Shown here: positions 1-5,350 of the stretch, piece by piece
How positions within the stretch are numbered: the stretch's first letter is position 1
How the letters are laid out: the number at the start of each line of letters is the position of its first letter
Assembly: GCA_040394475.1 (NCBI GenBank)
Contig: JBEBSD010000135.1
Span: 1-7,456, forward strand
DNA: 7,456 nt
Direction: 5' to 3'
Source: JBEBSD01 sp040394475
GTDB lineage: Bacteria > Bacteroidota > Bacteroidia > Cytophagales > Spirosomataceae
Notes under the pieces: model-generated
Database searches by the model: none
What the model was told of the DNA's origin: nothing
The model's input: only the letters and a program-made list of their open reading frames with translations
Position numbers and translations under genes: made by a program

Positions 1-324
1 AAGAAACGCAGGCGTATCCTCTACCGGCTCTACCAGCAGTTGATCGAATCGGAAATGTCGGCCGTTTACATCGCGGATATGATCTCAAAACAGCTGGGGC
101 GTCAGGGAATGATCAAGGCAGAAGATATCAAATTTTGTCGCTACCATTTTAAAAAGCGCCCGCTAAAGACCCTGGCCCAAAGGCCCGGAACGCTACCGGT
201 TTCTATTTCCAAGGAGACCCAGCTTGAAAGCCCTTCCGGGATAAAAGTGGGAGCAGGCTGGACCGATCCTGACAAAATCGACCTACAGGAAAACCTGATT
301 GTTAAATCCAAATTCTCTAAATAA
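1..324 (+). CDS. 3' part of an unrecognised small basic protein upstream of parA-like gene
   Basis: The reading frame is open from base 1 to a TAA at 322-324, so the gene very probably begins left of the window; the visible part is 107 codons. A TTG at 40 and an ATG at 55 are possible internal starts, but the frame before them is uninterrupted and rich in Lys/Arg (it opens KKRRR). The first half looks helical with many charged residues (a stretch around SAVYIADMISKQLG, then a basic FKKRP segment), and the second half looks unstructured. I do not recognise the family. The next gene, a ParA-like ATPase, starts 2 bp after the stop, so the two are almost certainly co-transcribed. A DNA-binding or partner role for the ATPase is possible, by analogy with ParA/ParB pairs, but nothing here shows a ParB or HTH motif. 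Confidence 0.6.
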   Translation, partial: KKRRRILYRLYQQLIESEMSAVYIADMISKQLGRQGMIKAEDIKFCRYHFKKRPLKTLAQRPGTLPVSISKETQLESPSGIKVGAGWTDPDKIDLQENLIVKSKFSK

Positions 325-326
325 TC

Positions 327-1025
327 ATGATACGAAAATTTCATTTTATTCTACAGGCTAAAGGTGGAGTTGGCAAGAGTCTGTACACCTACCTGCGCGC
401 CCTTACCGAATCAGGCCGCTCTTCTTTGTTTGTCGATGTGGATAGCTCGACTAAAACCTCTTCCAGGCAACTCACTTTCCTGGGGGAGGACAGGCTGGAA
501 AGTATTTCCTTGATCGATAAACGGGAAGTGCTGGTAAGGGACCTTTTCGTGGGGTACGTTGAAAGCGTGATCGAGAGTTCCTTCCCGGAAATCTTCATGG
601 ACTTCGGCGCTCCCGAAAGCGAGCAGTTTCCAGCGCTTATTGCCCGTGATCTTGATTTTAAAACCTGGTGCGATGAAGTAGGCTTTCAGGCTGTCTTTCA
701 TATCATCATGGCGGCAGGTGGCGCCTACAGGCCCTGCGGTGAATACCTGGAAAAAATGGTAGCGGTACTAGGTGGCCAGTTTGAAGTTACCGCCTGGGAG
801 AACCTGAATACATTCAAGCAATACCCGGACCTATCCAATGAGCTCGCTAGCAAGTGTCAAGCTATGGAGATACAACACGAAAGATTCGGGGATTTTGATG
901 CCAACAGCCTATTGGGGATCCAGATACTGGACGGTATCAGAAAGGGATACGGTTTGGAGCAATACAAACCAGGTGCAAGGATCAGTTTAAGAAAGGAACT
1001 AAGAGAGCATTTTGGCTATGCATGA
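327..1025 (+). CDS. ParA/MinD-like P-loop ATPase of a transfer module
   Basis: The 232-residue protein begins with a beta strand and a deviant Walker A motif, KGGVGKS at residues 12-18, the signature of the ParA/MinD/Soj ATPases. A second acidic strand follows (FVDVDSST, 35-42), and a Walker-B-like strand ends in MDFGA (91-95, D92). Known family members dimerise on ATP, bind DNA or membrane, and position plasmids, chromosomes or protein complexes. The C-terminal half (from about 110) is divergent and matches no partner-binding domain I know. Bacteroidota conjugative elements often carry a ParA-like gene (called TraA in CTnDOT-type elements) next to the mob genes, which fits here. ATG 327 is the natural start, 2 bp after the previous stop; the end overlaps the next gene by 8 bp. 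A role in placing the relaxosome or element DNA, rather than true partition, is inferred; no parB or parS is visible. Confidence 0.8.
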   Translation: MIRKFHFILQAKGGVGKSLYTYLRALTESGRSSLFVDVDSSTKTSSRQLTFLGEDRLESISLIDKREVLVRDLFVGYVESVIESSFPEIFMDFGAPESEQFPALIARDLDFKTWCDEVGFQAVFHIIMAAGGAYRPCGEYLEKMVAVLGGQFEVTAWENLNTFKQYPDLSNELASKCQAMEIQHERFGDFDANSLLGIQILDGIRKGYGLEQYKPGARISLRKELREHFGYA

Positions 1026-1560
1026 CGATATCAAGGAAAGGCTTAACCGACTGAAAGGAAAGTACACCCAAAAGTACGGGCACCTGATGGATGAATGGAC
1101 CTCGATGCTGCTGGAAGAAATTCACGAAAACTTCGCTGTCCTGACTAGTCAAGTCAGCCAAACTACGGAAGCTATCAAAGAAGCACAGTTCAGAATCCGC
1201 AAGAGTCAACGGGTGTTACAATTCAGCTCAGCCAAACAGGCATGGTTGTACGGGTTAGGCGAAATGGCCCCACTTGCAGTAGCGATAGGCATAATCGCTG
1301 CCCTTATTTTTTGGTATGCGTATACAGAAAAGCGGTTTAAGGAAATCAAAAGTACTGTCGATGCCTATGAAAACATCACAGACTATACGGTCTTAGCACA
1401 GAACGGTAAAATCATAGAAAAAGACAAGGTTCAATATCTGGTGCTAAAGCTGCCGCATGATGGAGAAGCAATAGCAGGCCTTCACTGTATATTCGACCCA
1501 AAAAAGCAGCAGGTTCTGGTACCACTGAACCAGAAACCAACACATAAAACGGACAAGTGA
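1018..1560 (+). CDS. Single-pass membrane protein with N-terminal coiled coil, paired with ParA-like ATPase
   Basis: From ATG 1018 the protein has 180 residues; a TTG six bases earlier is the only other near start and is less likely. Residues 1-70 are highly charged and predicted helical (DIKERLNRLKGKY, then a Glu/Gln-rich stretch to about 66), consistent with a coiled coil. Residues 83-102 form one clear hydrophobic membrane helix (APLAVAIGIIAALIFWYAY). A short charged linker follows, then a compact region of about 60 residues ending in a Lys-rich tail. There is no signal peptide, so the coiled coil could face the cytoplasm and the tail the periplasm; this topology is inferred. The start lies inside the end of the ParA-like gene (8-bp overlap), pointing to translational coupling and a joint job, perhaps tethering the ATPase or relaxosome to the inner membrane. 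I do not recognise the family. Confidence 0.75.
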   Translation: MHDDIKERLNRLKGKYTQKYGHLMDEWTSMLLEEIHENFAVLTSQVSQTTEAIKEAQFRIRKSQRVLQFSSAKQAWLYGLGEMAPLAVAIGIIAALIFWYAYTEKRFKEIKSTVDAYENITDYTVLAQNGKIIEKDKVQYLVLKLPHDGEAIAGLHCIFDPKKQQVLVPLNQKPTHKTDK

Positions 1561-1750
1561 ACTTTATTAAACTTTAGCGGCCAAACGCTGCCAAGAGTGA
1601 ACATTCATAGGGTGTAGGGGTGGCTTAGCCCACAGCCAGCTATCGCCGGTACGTCGCAAAAAAGCTCCGACCGGCGAAACTGGCCAAGGGAAAACCCCTG
1701 GACCCCCGCTATTCGCCTTAACAGGCTCATAGCTAAATTATGACAGACAA
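1561..1750. other. Candidate origin of transfer (oriT) upstream of relaxosome genes
   Basis: This 190-bp gap separates the membrane-protein gene from the relaxosome accessory gene and has no open frame of note. It is GC-rich in its centre and full of inverted repeats: AGGGGT (1616-1621) with ACCCCT (1694-1699), enclosing GCCAG (1635-1639) with CTGGC (1680-1684), enclosing TCGCCGGT (1643-1650) with ACCGGCGA (1670-1677). A further near-hairpin, CCAAGGG-AAAA-CCCCTGG (1684-1701, one mismatch), follows, and a C-rich run lies at 1703-1707. Origins of transfer are typically intergenic, lie next to the relaxase and accessory genes, and contain inverted repeats beside a nick site. The nick position cannot be assigned from sequence alone. 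It may also carry the promoter and operator of the mob operon. Confidence 0.5.
1635..1684. repeat. Imperfect inverted repeat in the candidate oriT
   Basis: Arms 1635-1650 and 1670-1684 pair over a perfect 8-bp core (TCGCCGGT / ACCGGCGA) and a perfect 5-bp outer part (GCCAG / CTGGC), separated by a short unpaired bulge of unequal length. The 19-nt loop holds an A-run (1658-1663). Such a structure is a plausible binding site for the ribbon-helix-helix protein encoded just downstream. Confidence 0.75.
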
Positions 1751-2434
1751 ATGGAAAAGAAAAAAAAGACCGGCAGACCTCCTAAAGCTAAAGGAGCTGC
1801 CAAAAGGGCCCACTTTTCAGTGTGGTTGACCCAGGAGCAGAAAAGCAAGATCAATGAACAGGTTCAAAAAAGCGGCCTGTCGGCCAGCGAATATTTTTTG
1901 ACGTTAGCCTTAGATGTACCTTTTAAAAGACCGCAGAAACGAGCACTGCCGTCCCAAACGGCAGAAACAGTACAGATATTGGAACAGCTTGCCGGAATCC
2001 TCTCATTGGCGGTGCTGAAAACTAAAGACCGGCAGATGCTTTCCAGACAGTGGCAGGAAAGCAGCCAGCAGGTAAGGCTATTGGCTAATCTGATTACCCG
2101 GTGGGTGTTTGAAAATTTTGAAATCCGAAGTTTTCAAAAAACGCTCAATGAAGCACAGACCTGGATAAGCCAGACAAATAGCTACCTGAAGGAAATGCTG
2201 GAACCGGGTCAAAGCAAGGAGATGATCCTGGATAGCGGAAACCGGATGGCAAAGCAATTACAAGTACTTCATGAAAAATACGAGGCCTACTACTCCGAAC
2301 CGTTGAAGGAGATTAAAAAGGTAAAGAGCGCAAATCCCAAAACTCCGGATATGGTTCACGAGGTAATAACCGATACTTTTAAAGGAATAATACAACGAAA
2401 CCAGAATCCAAAACACCAATACGATGATCGGTAA
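1751..2434 (+). CDS. Relaxosome accessory protein, ribbon-helix-helix (MobA of CTnDOT type / MobC-like)
   Basis: The 227-residue protein starts with a very basic leader (MEKKKKTGRPPKAKG) that contains an AT-hook-like GRPPK core at residues 8-12. Next comes a ribbon-helix-helix segment at about 18-56: a strand, HFSVWLT, then two helices around LTQEQKSKINEQVQKSG and LSASEYFLTLALD. This pattern is typical of MobC-type and CTnDOT MobA-type accessory proteins, which bind oriT as dimers and help the relaxase reach its nick site. The remainder (about 70-190) is long, helical and Gln/Glu-rich, probably for oligomer or relaxase contacts. ATG 1751 has no rival upstream. The gene overlaps the relaxase gene by 11 bp, as expected for two relaxosome subunits made in proportion. 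Naming differs between systems (MobA or MobC), so no symbol is given. Confidence 0.8.
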   Translation: MEKKKKTGRPPKAKGAAKRAHFSVWLTQEQKSKINEQVQKSGLSASEYFLTLALDVPFKRPQKRALPSQTAETVQILEQLAGILSLAVLKTKDRQMLSRQWQESSQQVRLLANLITRWVFENFEIRSFQKTLNEAQTWISQTNSYLKEMLEPGQSKEMILDSGNRMAKQLQVLHEKYEAYYSEPLKEIKKVKSANPKTPDMVHEVITDTFKGIIQRNQNPKHQYDDR

Positions 2435-3263
2435 AGCAAGCCTGGGCAGTTACATCAAGGGGATATTGGAATACTGCTACTATGACAAGGAACTTACCGC
2501 CAGGATGAAAAGGCAGCTTAGGCCTGAAGACATCCGGGGCGAGCTTGTCTATATTCAGAACCTGGCCCTCAAAATGCATAGTGACGGTAGGATTAACCTG
2601 GACTACTTGGCAAGACAATACATCGACAACCACCAAAACAATAAAAGGCTTAATAAATACGTCTGGCACCAATCCTTTAGTTTTGCTCCGGGTGAGCGGC
2701 TTGACGACGAAAAGATTATTGAGATTTCGACAGAGTTCGCAAGGGAGTTTGGTTTTGAGCAGAATCAGATGGTAGTCTTTAAACATCAGGATACTGAGCA
2801 CTTTCATTTTCACATTATCGCCAACCGGATCAACCACAACGGAAAGAATACGGCGGACCATTTTAATAATTATGCTCGAACTGGAAGATTCTGCCGGAGG
2901 ATGGAGCAGGAGCTCAGCTTAATCGCAACCCCGGATATGAAGATCAACCAGAAACGACAAAGCGAGCTGGAAGTAAAAGACAAGGTGCACTTAAAACTGA
3001 AAATAGTAATAGACAAGTTACTGCCGGAAGTGTCTTCTATACAGCAGTTGAAAGAGAGATTAGCAGGCGAAGGTTACAAGACTTATCTAGGCCGGGGAAT
3101 CTCTTTCTTTCATAGCTCAACTAAGGTTAAGATGAAAGGGTCCGATTTGGGTCGGAATTATTCGCTAGCTGCACTGGAAAAAGCATTAGGCCAGCAAGTT
3201 GCAATGGAATCAAACCAGAATCAGGAAAGGGTCAGAAGAAGGAAACAGGGGCTTAGGGTTTGA
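2424..3263 (+). CDS. Relaxase / mobilization nuclease (MOBP-like, MobB of CTnDOT type)
   Basis: The 279-residue protein carries the hallmarks of a histidine-triad relaxase (Relaxase/Mobilisation nuclease family). The motif HQDTEHFHFH at 121-130 gives H121, D123, H126, H128 and H130 for metal binding. WHQSFSF at 81-87 is the upstream HxSxSF-type motif. Several N-terminal tyrosines (Y10, Y17, Y19, Y20) include the likely nucleophile that attaches to the nicked strand. The beginning MIGKAS matches the short lead-in common in Bacteroidota MobB proteins. The C-terminal third (180-279) is basic with a helix-rich segment, likely DNA binding; there is no helicase or primase domain. In known elements the relaxase cuts one strand at oriT and pilots it to the coupling protein. 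The start ATG 2424 lies inside the accessory gene, suggesting translational coupling. No coupling-protein (MobC/TraG) gene follows, unlike the full mobABC order. Confidence 0.9.
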   Translation: MIGKASLGSYIKGILEYCYYDKELTARMKRQLRPEDIRGELVYIQNLALKMHSDGRINLDYLARQYIDNHQNNKRLNKYVWHQSFSFAPGERLDDEKIIEISTEFAREFGFEQNQMVVFKHQDTEHFHFHIIANRINHNGKNTADHFNNYARTGRFCRRMEQELSLIATPDMKINQKRQSELEVKDKVHLKLKIVIDKLLPEVSSIQQLKERLAGEGYKTYLGRGISFFHSSTKVKMKGSDLGRNYSLAALEKALGQQVAMESNQNQERVRRRKQGLRV

Positions 3264-3350
3264 TAGATAGAAACACTTTTGAACTGTCTTCCAGACTTTA
3301 CGATATGCTCAATAAGAAATGTCTGCGACCAGGGCAAACGAAAGTTACAA

Positions 3351-3475
3351 AAGAAAAAATGACGGCTGCAAGCCTTCACTTCGTCATCCGGCTATTTAGC
3401 CAACCGCACAGCCCACGCACCGTAAACCGCCGGATGGTCTTGCACCCAAGGGGACAGGCCCCGTCATTTTTTCTT
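3351..3475. repeat. Nested inverted-repeat element with perfect 15-bp outer arms
   Basis: The outer arms AAGAAAAAATGACGG (3351-3365) and CCGTCATTTTTTCTT (3461-3475) are perfect reverse complements. Inside, TGCAAG (3367-3372) pairs with CTTGCA (3439-3444), and CATCCGGC (3385-3392) pairs perfectly with GCCGGATG (3429-3436). A competing small hairpin, GGGG-ACAGG-CCCC (3450-3462), overlaps the right outer arm. Read on either strand the element ends in a T-rich arm, so it could stop transcription coming from both the relaxase gene and the convergent XRE gene. Three stacked perfect stems with a 36-nt apical loop are more than a simple terminator needs. A structured RNA, a protein-binding site or a second transfer or recombination site are alternatives. 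Confidence 0.8.
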
Positions 3476-3484
3476 CGAGCGGAA

Positions 3485-3516
3485 TCCGGCGATTGCCCTG
3501 GAGCGCAGGAGCCGGA
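3485..3516. repeat. Two-tier hairpin next to the nested repeat
   Basis: TCCGGC (3485-3490) pairs with GCCGGA (3511-3516), and inside it CCTG (3497-3500) pairs with CAGG (3506-3509) around a 5-nt GAGCG loop. It lies 9 bp beyond the large inverted repeat and is probably part of the same functional unit. It has no T-run, so it is not a terminator by itself. Confidence 0.6.
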
Positions 3517-3615
3517 ACGACAGGGTTAACAGCAGAAGCACCTTCAATCAGAACGGATCTCGAAACAAGCAGTACAAAGTCAGGGAAAAAATATATCAAA
3601 AGTTGATGAACTCAT

Positions 3616-4014
3616 TCACCTGCCTTCCAGCGCCTTTTGCAATATCTCAACCTTCTCCCGCTCGGACTGTAACAATCTTTCGTACAAGGCCTTGTTCTCC
3701 TCTATAACCTGGAAGAGCTTATCGACCGGATTGAACTGGTAATTGACATTCTGATTTGCGTTGTCGTAGTTATTCTGGATATTAAAAATCGCCCTTTCCT
3801 CGTCAAAATTCTTAATCGCCTCCACAGGCACTTTCAGCACCGCTGCCACCTGCTCTAAAATATCCTCCTGGATCTGCTCCTTTTGCTCCATGGTAGAGAC
3901 GCGCTTCTGGTTCCATTCTTCGCCCAATTCATAGGCTAAAGCCTCCTGCTTTAATCCTAGCATTTCTCTGAACCGTCGGACGTTCCTGCCTTGATGTATT
4001 GCTTTTTTTTCCAT
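3616..4014 (-). CDS. XRE-family HTH regulator with C-terminal coiled coil
   Basis: The 132-residue protein has a Cro/C1-type helix-turn-helix at about 7-66: GRNVRRFREMLGLKQEALAYEL, a GEEWNQKRVSTMEQ turn and recognition helix, then helices ending in VAAVLKVPVEAIKNF. An Asn-rich linker (78-95) leads to a coiled coil (about 98-131, with ENKALYERLLQSEREKVEIL). Proteins of this layout are common in Bacteroidota mobile elements; they bind DNA as dimers, and the coil probably fixes the partner. ATG at 4014-4012 is the only good start. The gene is divergent from the next XRE gene across 166 bp and convergent with the relaxase gene. It probably controls itself and its divergent neighbour; effects on the transfer genes are possible but not shown. 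Confidence 0.85.
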   Translation of the reverse strand: MEKKAIHQGRNVRRFREMLGLKQEALAYELGEEWNQKRVSTMEQKEQIQEDILEQVAAVLKVPVEAIKNFDEERAIFNIQNNYDNANQNVNYQFNPVDKLFQVIEENKALYERLLQSEREKVEILQKALEGR

Positions 4015-4153
4015 AATAATCTAAAACCTTTAATAACCTCTTCCCGGATACAAAAGACCCTCTGCTAAAATACCTGTCTTAGTACTTGATTATCTGATTC
4101 CGACGCTAATTTACCACTATCGATTTTAGGATTGTCATCAGCATAAGAAGAAT

Positions 4154-4167
4154 TTTGCAAATGTACA
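4154..4167. promoter_or_regulatory. Palindromic operator candidate between divergent XRE genes
   Basis: TTTGCAAA (4154-4161) and TGTACA (4162-4167) are two abutting perfect palindromes that overlap the -7 element of the minus-strand promoter candidate. Such dyads are typical binding sites for XRE dimers. The assignment rests on position and symmetry only. Confidence 0.3.
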
Positions 4168-4188
4168 AATAAAGTAAAAAATGAACAA
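4158..4188 (-). promoter_or_regulatory. Candidate Bacteroidota promoter driving the minus-strand XRE gene
   Basis: On the minus strand, TACATTTG (4165-4158) fits the Bacteroidota -7 consensus TAnnTTTG fully, and a TTG (4188-4186) lies 20 bp upstream as the -33 element. Transcription would start near 4150 and give a leader of roughly 135 nt before ATG 4014. The -33 element lies within the first codons of the divergent gene at 4181, so the two genes may exclude each other's expression. Confidence 0.45.
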
Positions 4189-4615
4189 GATCGCATTTAC
4201 AGCCCGACAGGCTAGGGGCTTATCCAAAGGAGAGGTCGCGAGAGAACTAGGAATATCTGAGGCCGATTATAATGAACTGGAACTAGAACTTACCCCAATG
4301 TCGTCAGAAATGGCGGAAAAGCTGGCAGCCGTATATAATATACCGGCAGAATACTTCATGATAGGCAGCTTTTACAATATCCAAATGGGGATAGATGCAT
4401 TGAAGCAGCAAAAGGAAATTATCAATAATTCTGCCTTGTCCGAAAACTTACCCATTTCTATTCCAGCACAGTTTCACATGCGACTTGCCAAATTGGGGCT
4501 TGAAGCAGTGATAGCCAATCAAGAAAAACTACTGTTGCTAAGGCAAAACAGAGAGTTGGAATTTGAAAACAACGCTCTGAGAACATTATACAAAAGTACA
4601 AAGAATGTCGGATAA
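4181..4615 (+). CDS. Small XRE-like HTH regulator with C-terminal coiled coil
   Basis: The 144-residue protein begins directly with a compressed Cro/C1-type fold at about 3-62: TARQARGLSKGEVARELGIS, a second helix pair around ADYNELELELTPMSSE, and the closing AEKLAAVYNIPAEYFM. The middle (63-100) has no recognised domain. The end (about 103-140) is a leucine- and glutamate-rich helix, LEAVIANQEKLLLL followed by RQNRELEFENN, likely a coiled coil. The layout mirrors that of the divergent XRE protein at 3616-4014, so the two could form mixed dimers or be old paralogues; this is inference. ATG 4181 is the first start after stops and sits 166 bp from the divergent ATG. It could be an activator or antirepressor in an element control circuit. 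Confidence 0.75.
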   Translation: MNKIAFTARQARGLSKGEVARELGISEADYNELELELTPMSSEMAEKLAAVYNIPAEYFMIGSFYNIQMGIDALKQQKEIINNSALSENLPISIPAQFHMRLAKLGLEAVIANQEKLLLLRQNRELEFENNALRTLYKSTKNVG

Positions 4616-4683
4616 GTATGGAAGTGTTTAAGGAAGTATGGGAAGCTTTGATCGATTTTAAGAGTCAAACTATACTATAATGT

Positions 4684-4980
4684 ATGAAATTAGCAAAAAC
4701 GAAGATAATAGGCGATAATATCAGACAGATAAGAGAAGTTGTAAAAAATTATAAACATAGTTATGTAGCGGAACAACTAAAAATCACTACGAGAGCCTAT
4801 ACAAATATAGAAAATAATGTAGGGGATATAGCGCTTAAAAAATTGGAAGAAATAGCTAATATATTTGTATGCAGGCCAGCGGATATATTGATAACGAAAA
4901 AATCCCGATCCGACCTAACGGCCAACACCTCAACCGGTCATTCATATACGCCCGAGATCATTAACCCCAAAAAAAGATAA
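4684..4980 (+). CDS. Short AT-rich XRE-family HTH protein
   Basis: The 98-residue protein holds an XRE-type helix-turn-helix at about 10-70: GDNIRQIREVVKNYKHSYVAEQL, then KITTRAYTNIENNVGDIALKKLEEIANIF and the typical closing PADIL. The tail (72-98) is polar, with no domain. Only 68 bp separate it from the previous XRE gene, yet its codons are clearly more A/T-rich than those of the transfer genes and the first two regulators, which suggests a different origin. ATG 4684 gives the shortest lead-in to the HTH; the upstream stretch has an AT-rich patch (4668-4680) but no convincing promoter pair. It may be a stand-alone regulator or an antitoxin-like protein; no toxin partner is seen. Confidence 0.75.
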   Translation: MKLAKTKIIGDNIRQIREVVKNYKHSYVAEQLKITTRAYTNIENNVGDIALKKLEEIANIFVCRPADILITKKSRSDLTANTSTGHSYTPEIINPKKR

Positions 4981-5029
4981 CACTATATTTTTTTCTTTTT
5001 CCTACACCCATCCCACAGGAATCCGGGTA

Positions 5030-5139
5030 AAGAAGCTCACAAGGTTTACCGGAGAAAAAATACACTCCTGAGCGATAGCGAATATGAGGAAGATTTTTTC
5101 TCCTGGTAATCCGTAAGGGCCCGACCTTTTGAGGTTCTT
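5030..5139. repeat. Large imperfect inverted repeat, 110 bp
   Basis: The inner arms GGAGAAAAAAT (5051-5061) and ATTTTTTCTCC (5093-5103) are perfect. They extend through TTACC/GGTAA (5046-5050 / 5105-5109) with one bulged T at 5104. After a 14-nt insertion on the right side, the outer arms 5030-5045 and 5124-5139 match at 14 of 16 positions. The 31-nt loop includes a small TCCT/AGGA pairing. It could be a terminator for the XRE gene read from the left, the terminal structure of a small mobile element, or a structured RNA. Confidence 0.7.
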
Positions 5140-5282
5140 CTGGATTTCTAATTTTGTCGTCGGCTAAAGACAAAAGGAACCAAATCAGGTCATCTTTAAT
5201 TTGTCTTTTATTAAGAATACATATATCTATACGTTTATCGCTTACCGTTTACTAAATTTTTGATGGATTTAGTGCCGATTTC

Positions 5283-5315
5283 TTTGGTCGGATTTTTAAT
5301 TTATTTGAACCTTTG
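5283..5315 (+). promoter_or_regulatory. Candidate promoter for the lipoprotein pair
   Basis: TTTG (5283-5286) is followed after 21 bp by AACCTTTG (5308-5315), one base from the Bacteroidota -7 consensus TAnnTTTG. Transcription would begin near 5322, leaving a leader of about 30 nt before ATG 5351. The spacing is good, but the elements are short and the region is AT-rich, so chance matches are possible. Confidence 0.35.
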
Positions 5316-5350
5316 ATGTTTATTTCTTAATTTATCTTAATATACACAGT

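Larger units (their letters stand above)
3264..3615. other. Gene-free, highly structured region between convergent relaxase and XRE genes
   Basis: No convincing gene lies in these 350 bases. Short frames on both strands run through the repeats listed separately, but their composition (many Pro, Arg and Gly, no recognisable domain) and the pairing of the two halves explain them better as translations of a folded element. The first 85 bases and the last 100 bases show nothing I can name. Confidence 0.6.
4981..5350. other. Intergenic region with inverted repeats and candidate promoter
   Basis: These 370 bases between the third XRE gene and the lipoprotein genes carry no convincing gene. A minus-strand frame (5173-4961) lacks an ATG start and simply reads through the large inverted repeat. 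Besides the repeat at 5030-5139 there are two smaller perfect dyads: TTTTGTC/GACAAAA (5152-5158 / 5169-5175) and ACTAAAT/ATTTAGT (5251-5257 / 5267-5273). The sequence becomes strongly AT-rich after about 5180, as expected of a promoter zone. Confidence 0.6.

Noticed and set aside
1012..1020. TTG 1012 as start of the membrane protein
   Set aside because: ATG 1018 lies two codons later and is the stronger start, with no feature lost.
2379..2861. Minus-strand frame of 160 codons opposite the relaxase gene
   Set aside because: It is antisense to the catalytic region of a clear relaxase and has no motif of its own.
3260..3529. Plus-strand open frame starting at TTG just after the relaxase
   Set aside because: It runs straight through the nested inverted repeats, has no domain, uses a weak start overlapping the relaxase stop, and has a composition explained by the repeat arms.
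3396..3599. Minus-strand open frame over the structured element
   Set aside because: It is the opposite strand of the same repeats, with no recognisable domain.
3453..3640. Another plus-strand frame reading as a basic, Arg/Asn-rich peptide (around ERRSRNDRVNSRS)
   Set aside because: It has no good start and continues without a stop into the antisense of the XRE gene, so it is unlikely to be a gene.
4961..5173. Minus-strand frame of 70 codons between the third XRE gene and the lipoprotein
   Set aside because: It starts only at TTG, overlaps the XRE gene end, and follows the large inverted repeat, which better explains the sequence.
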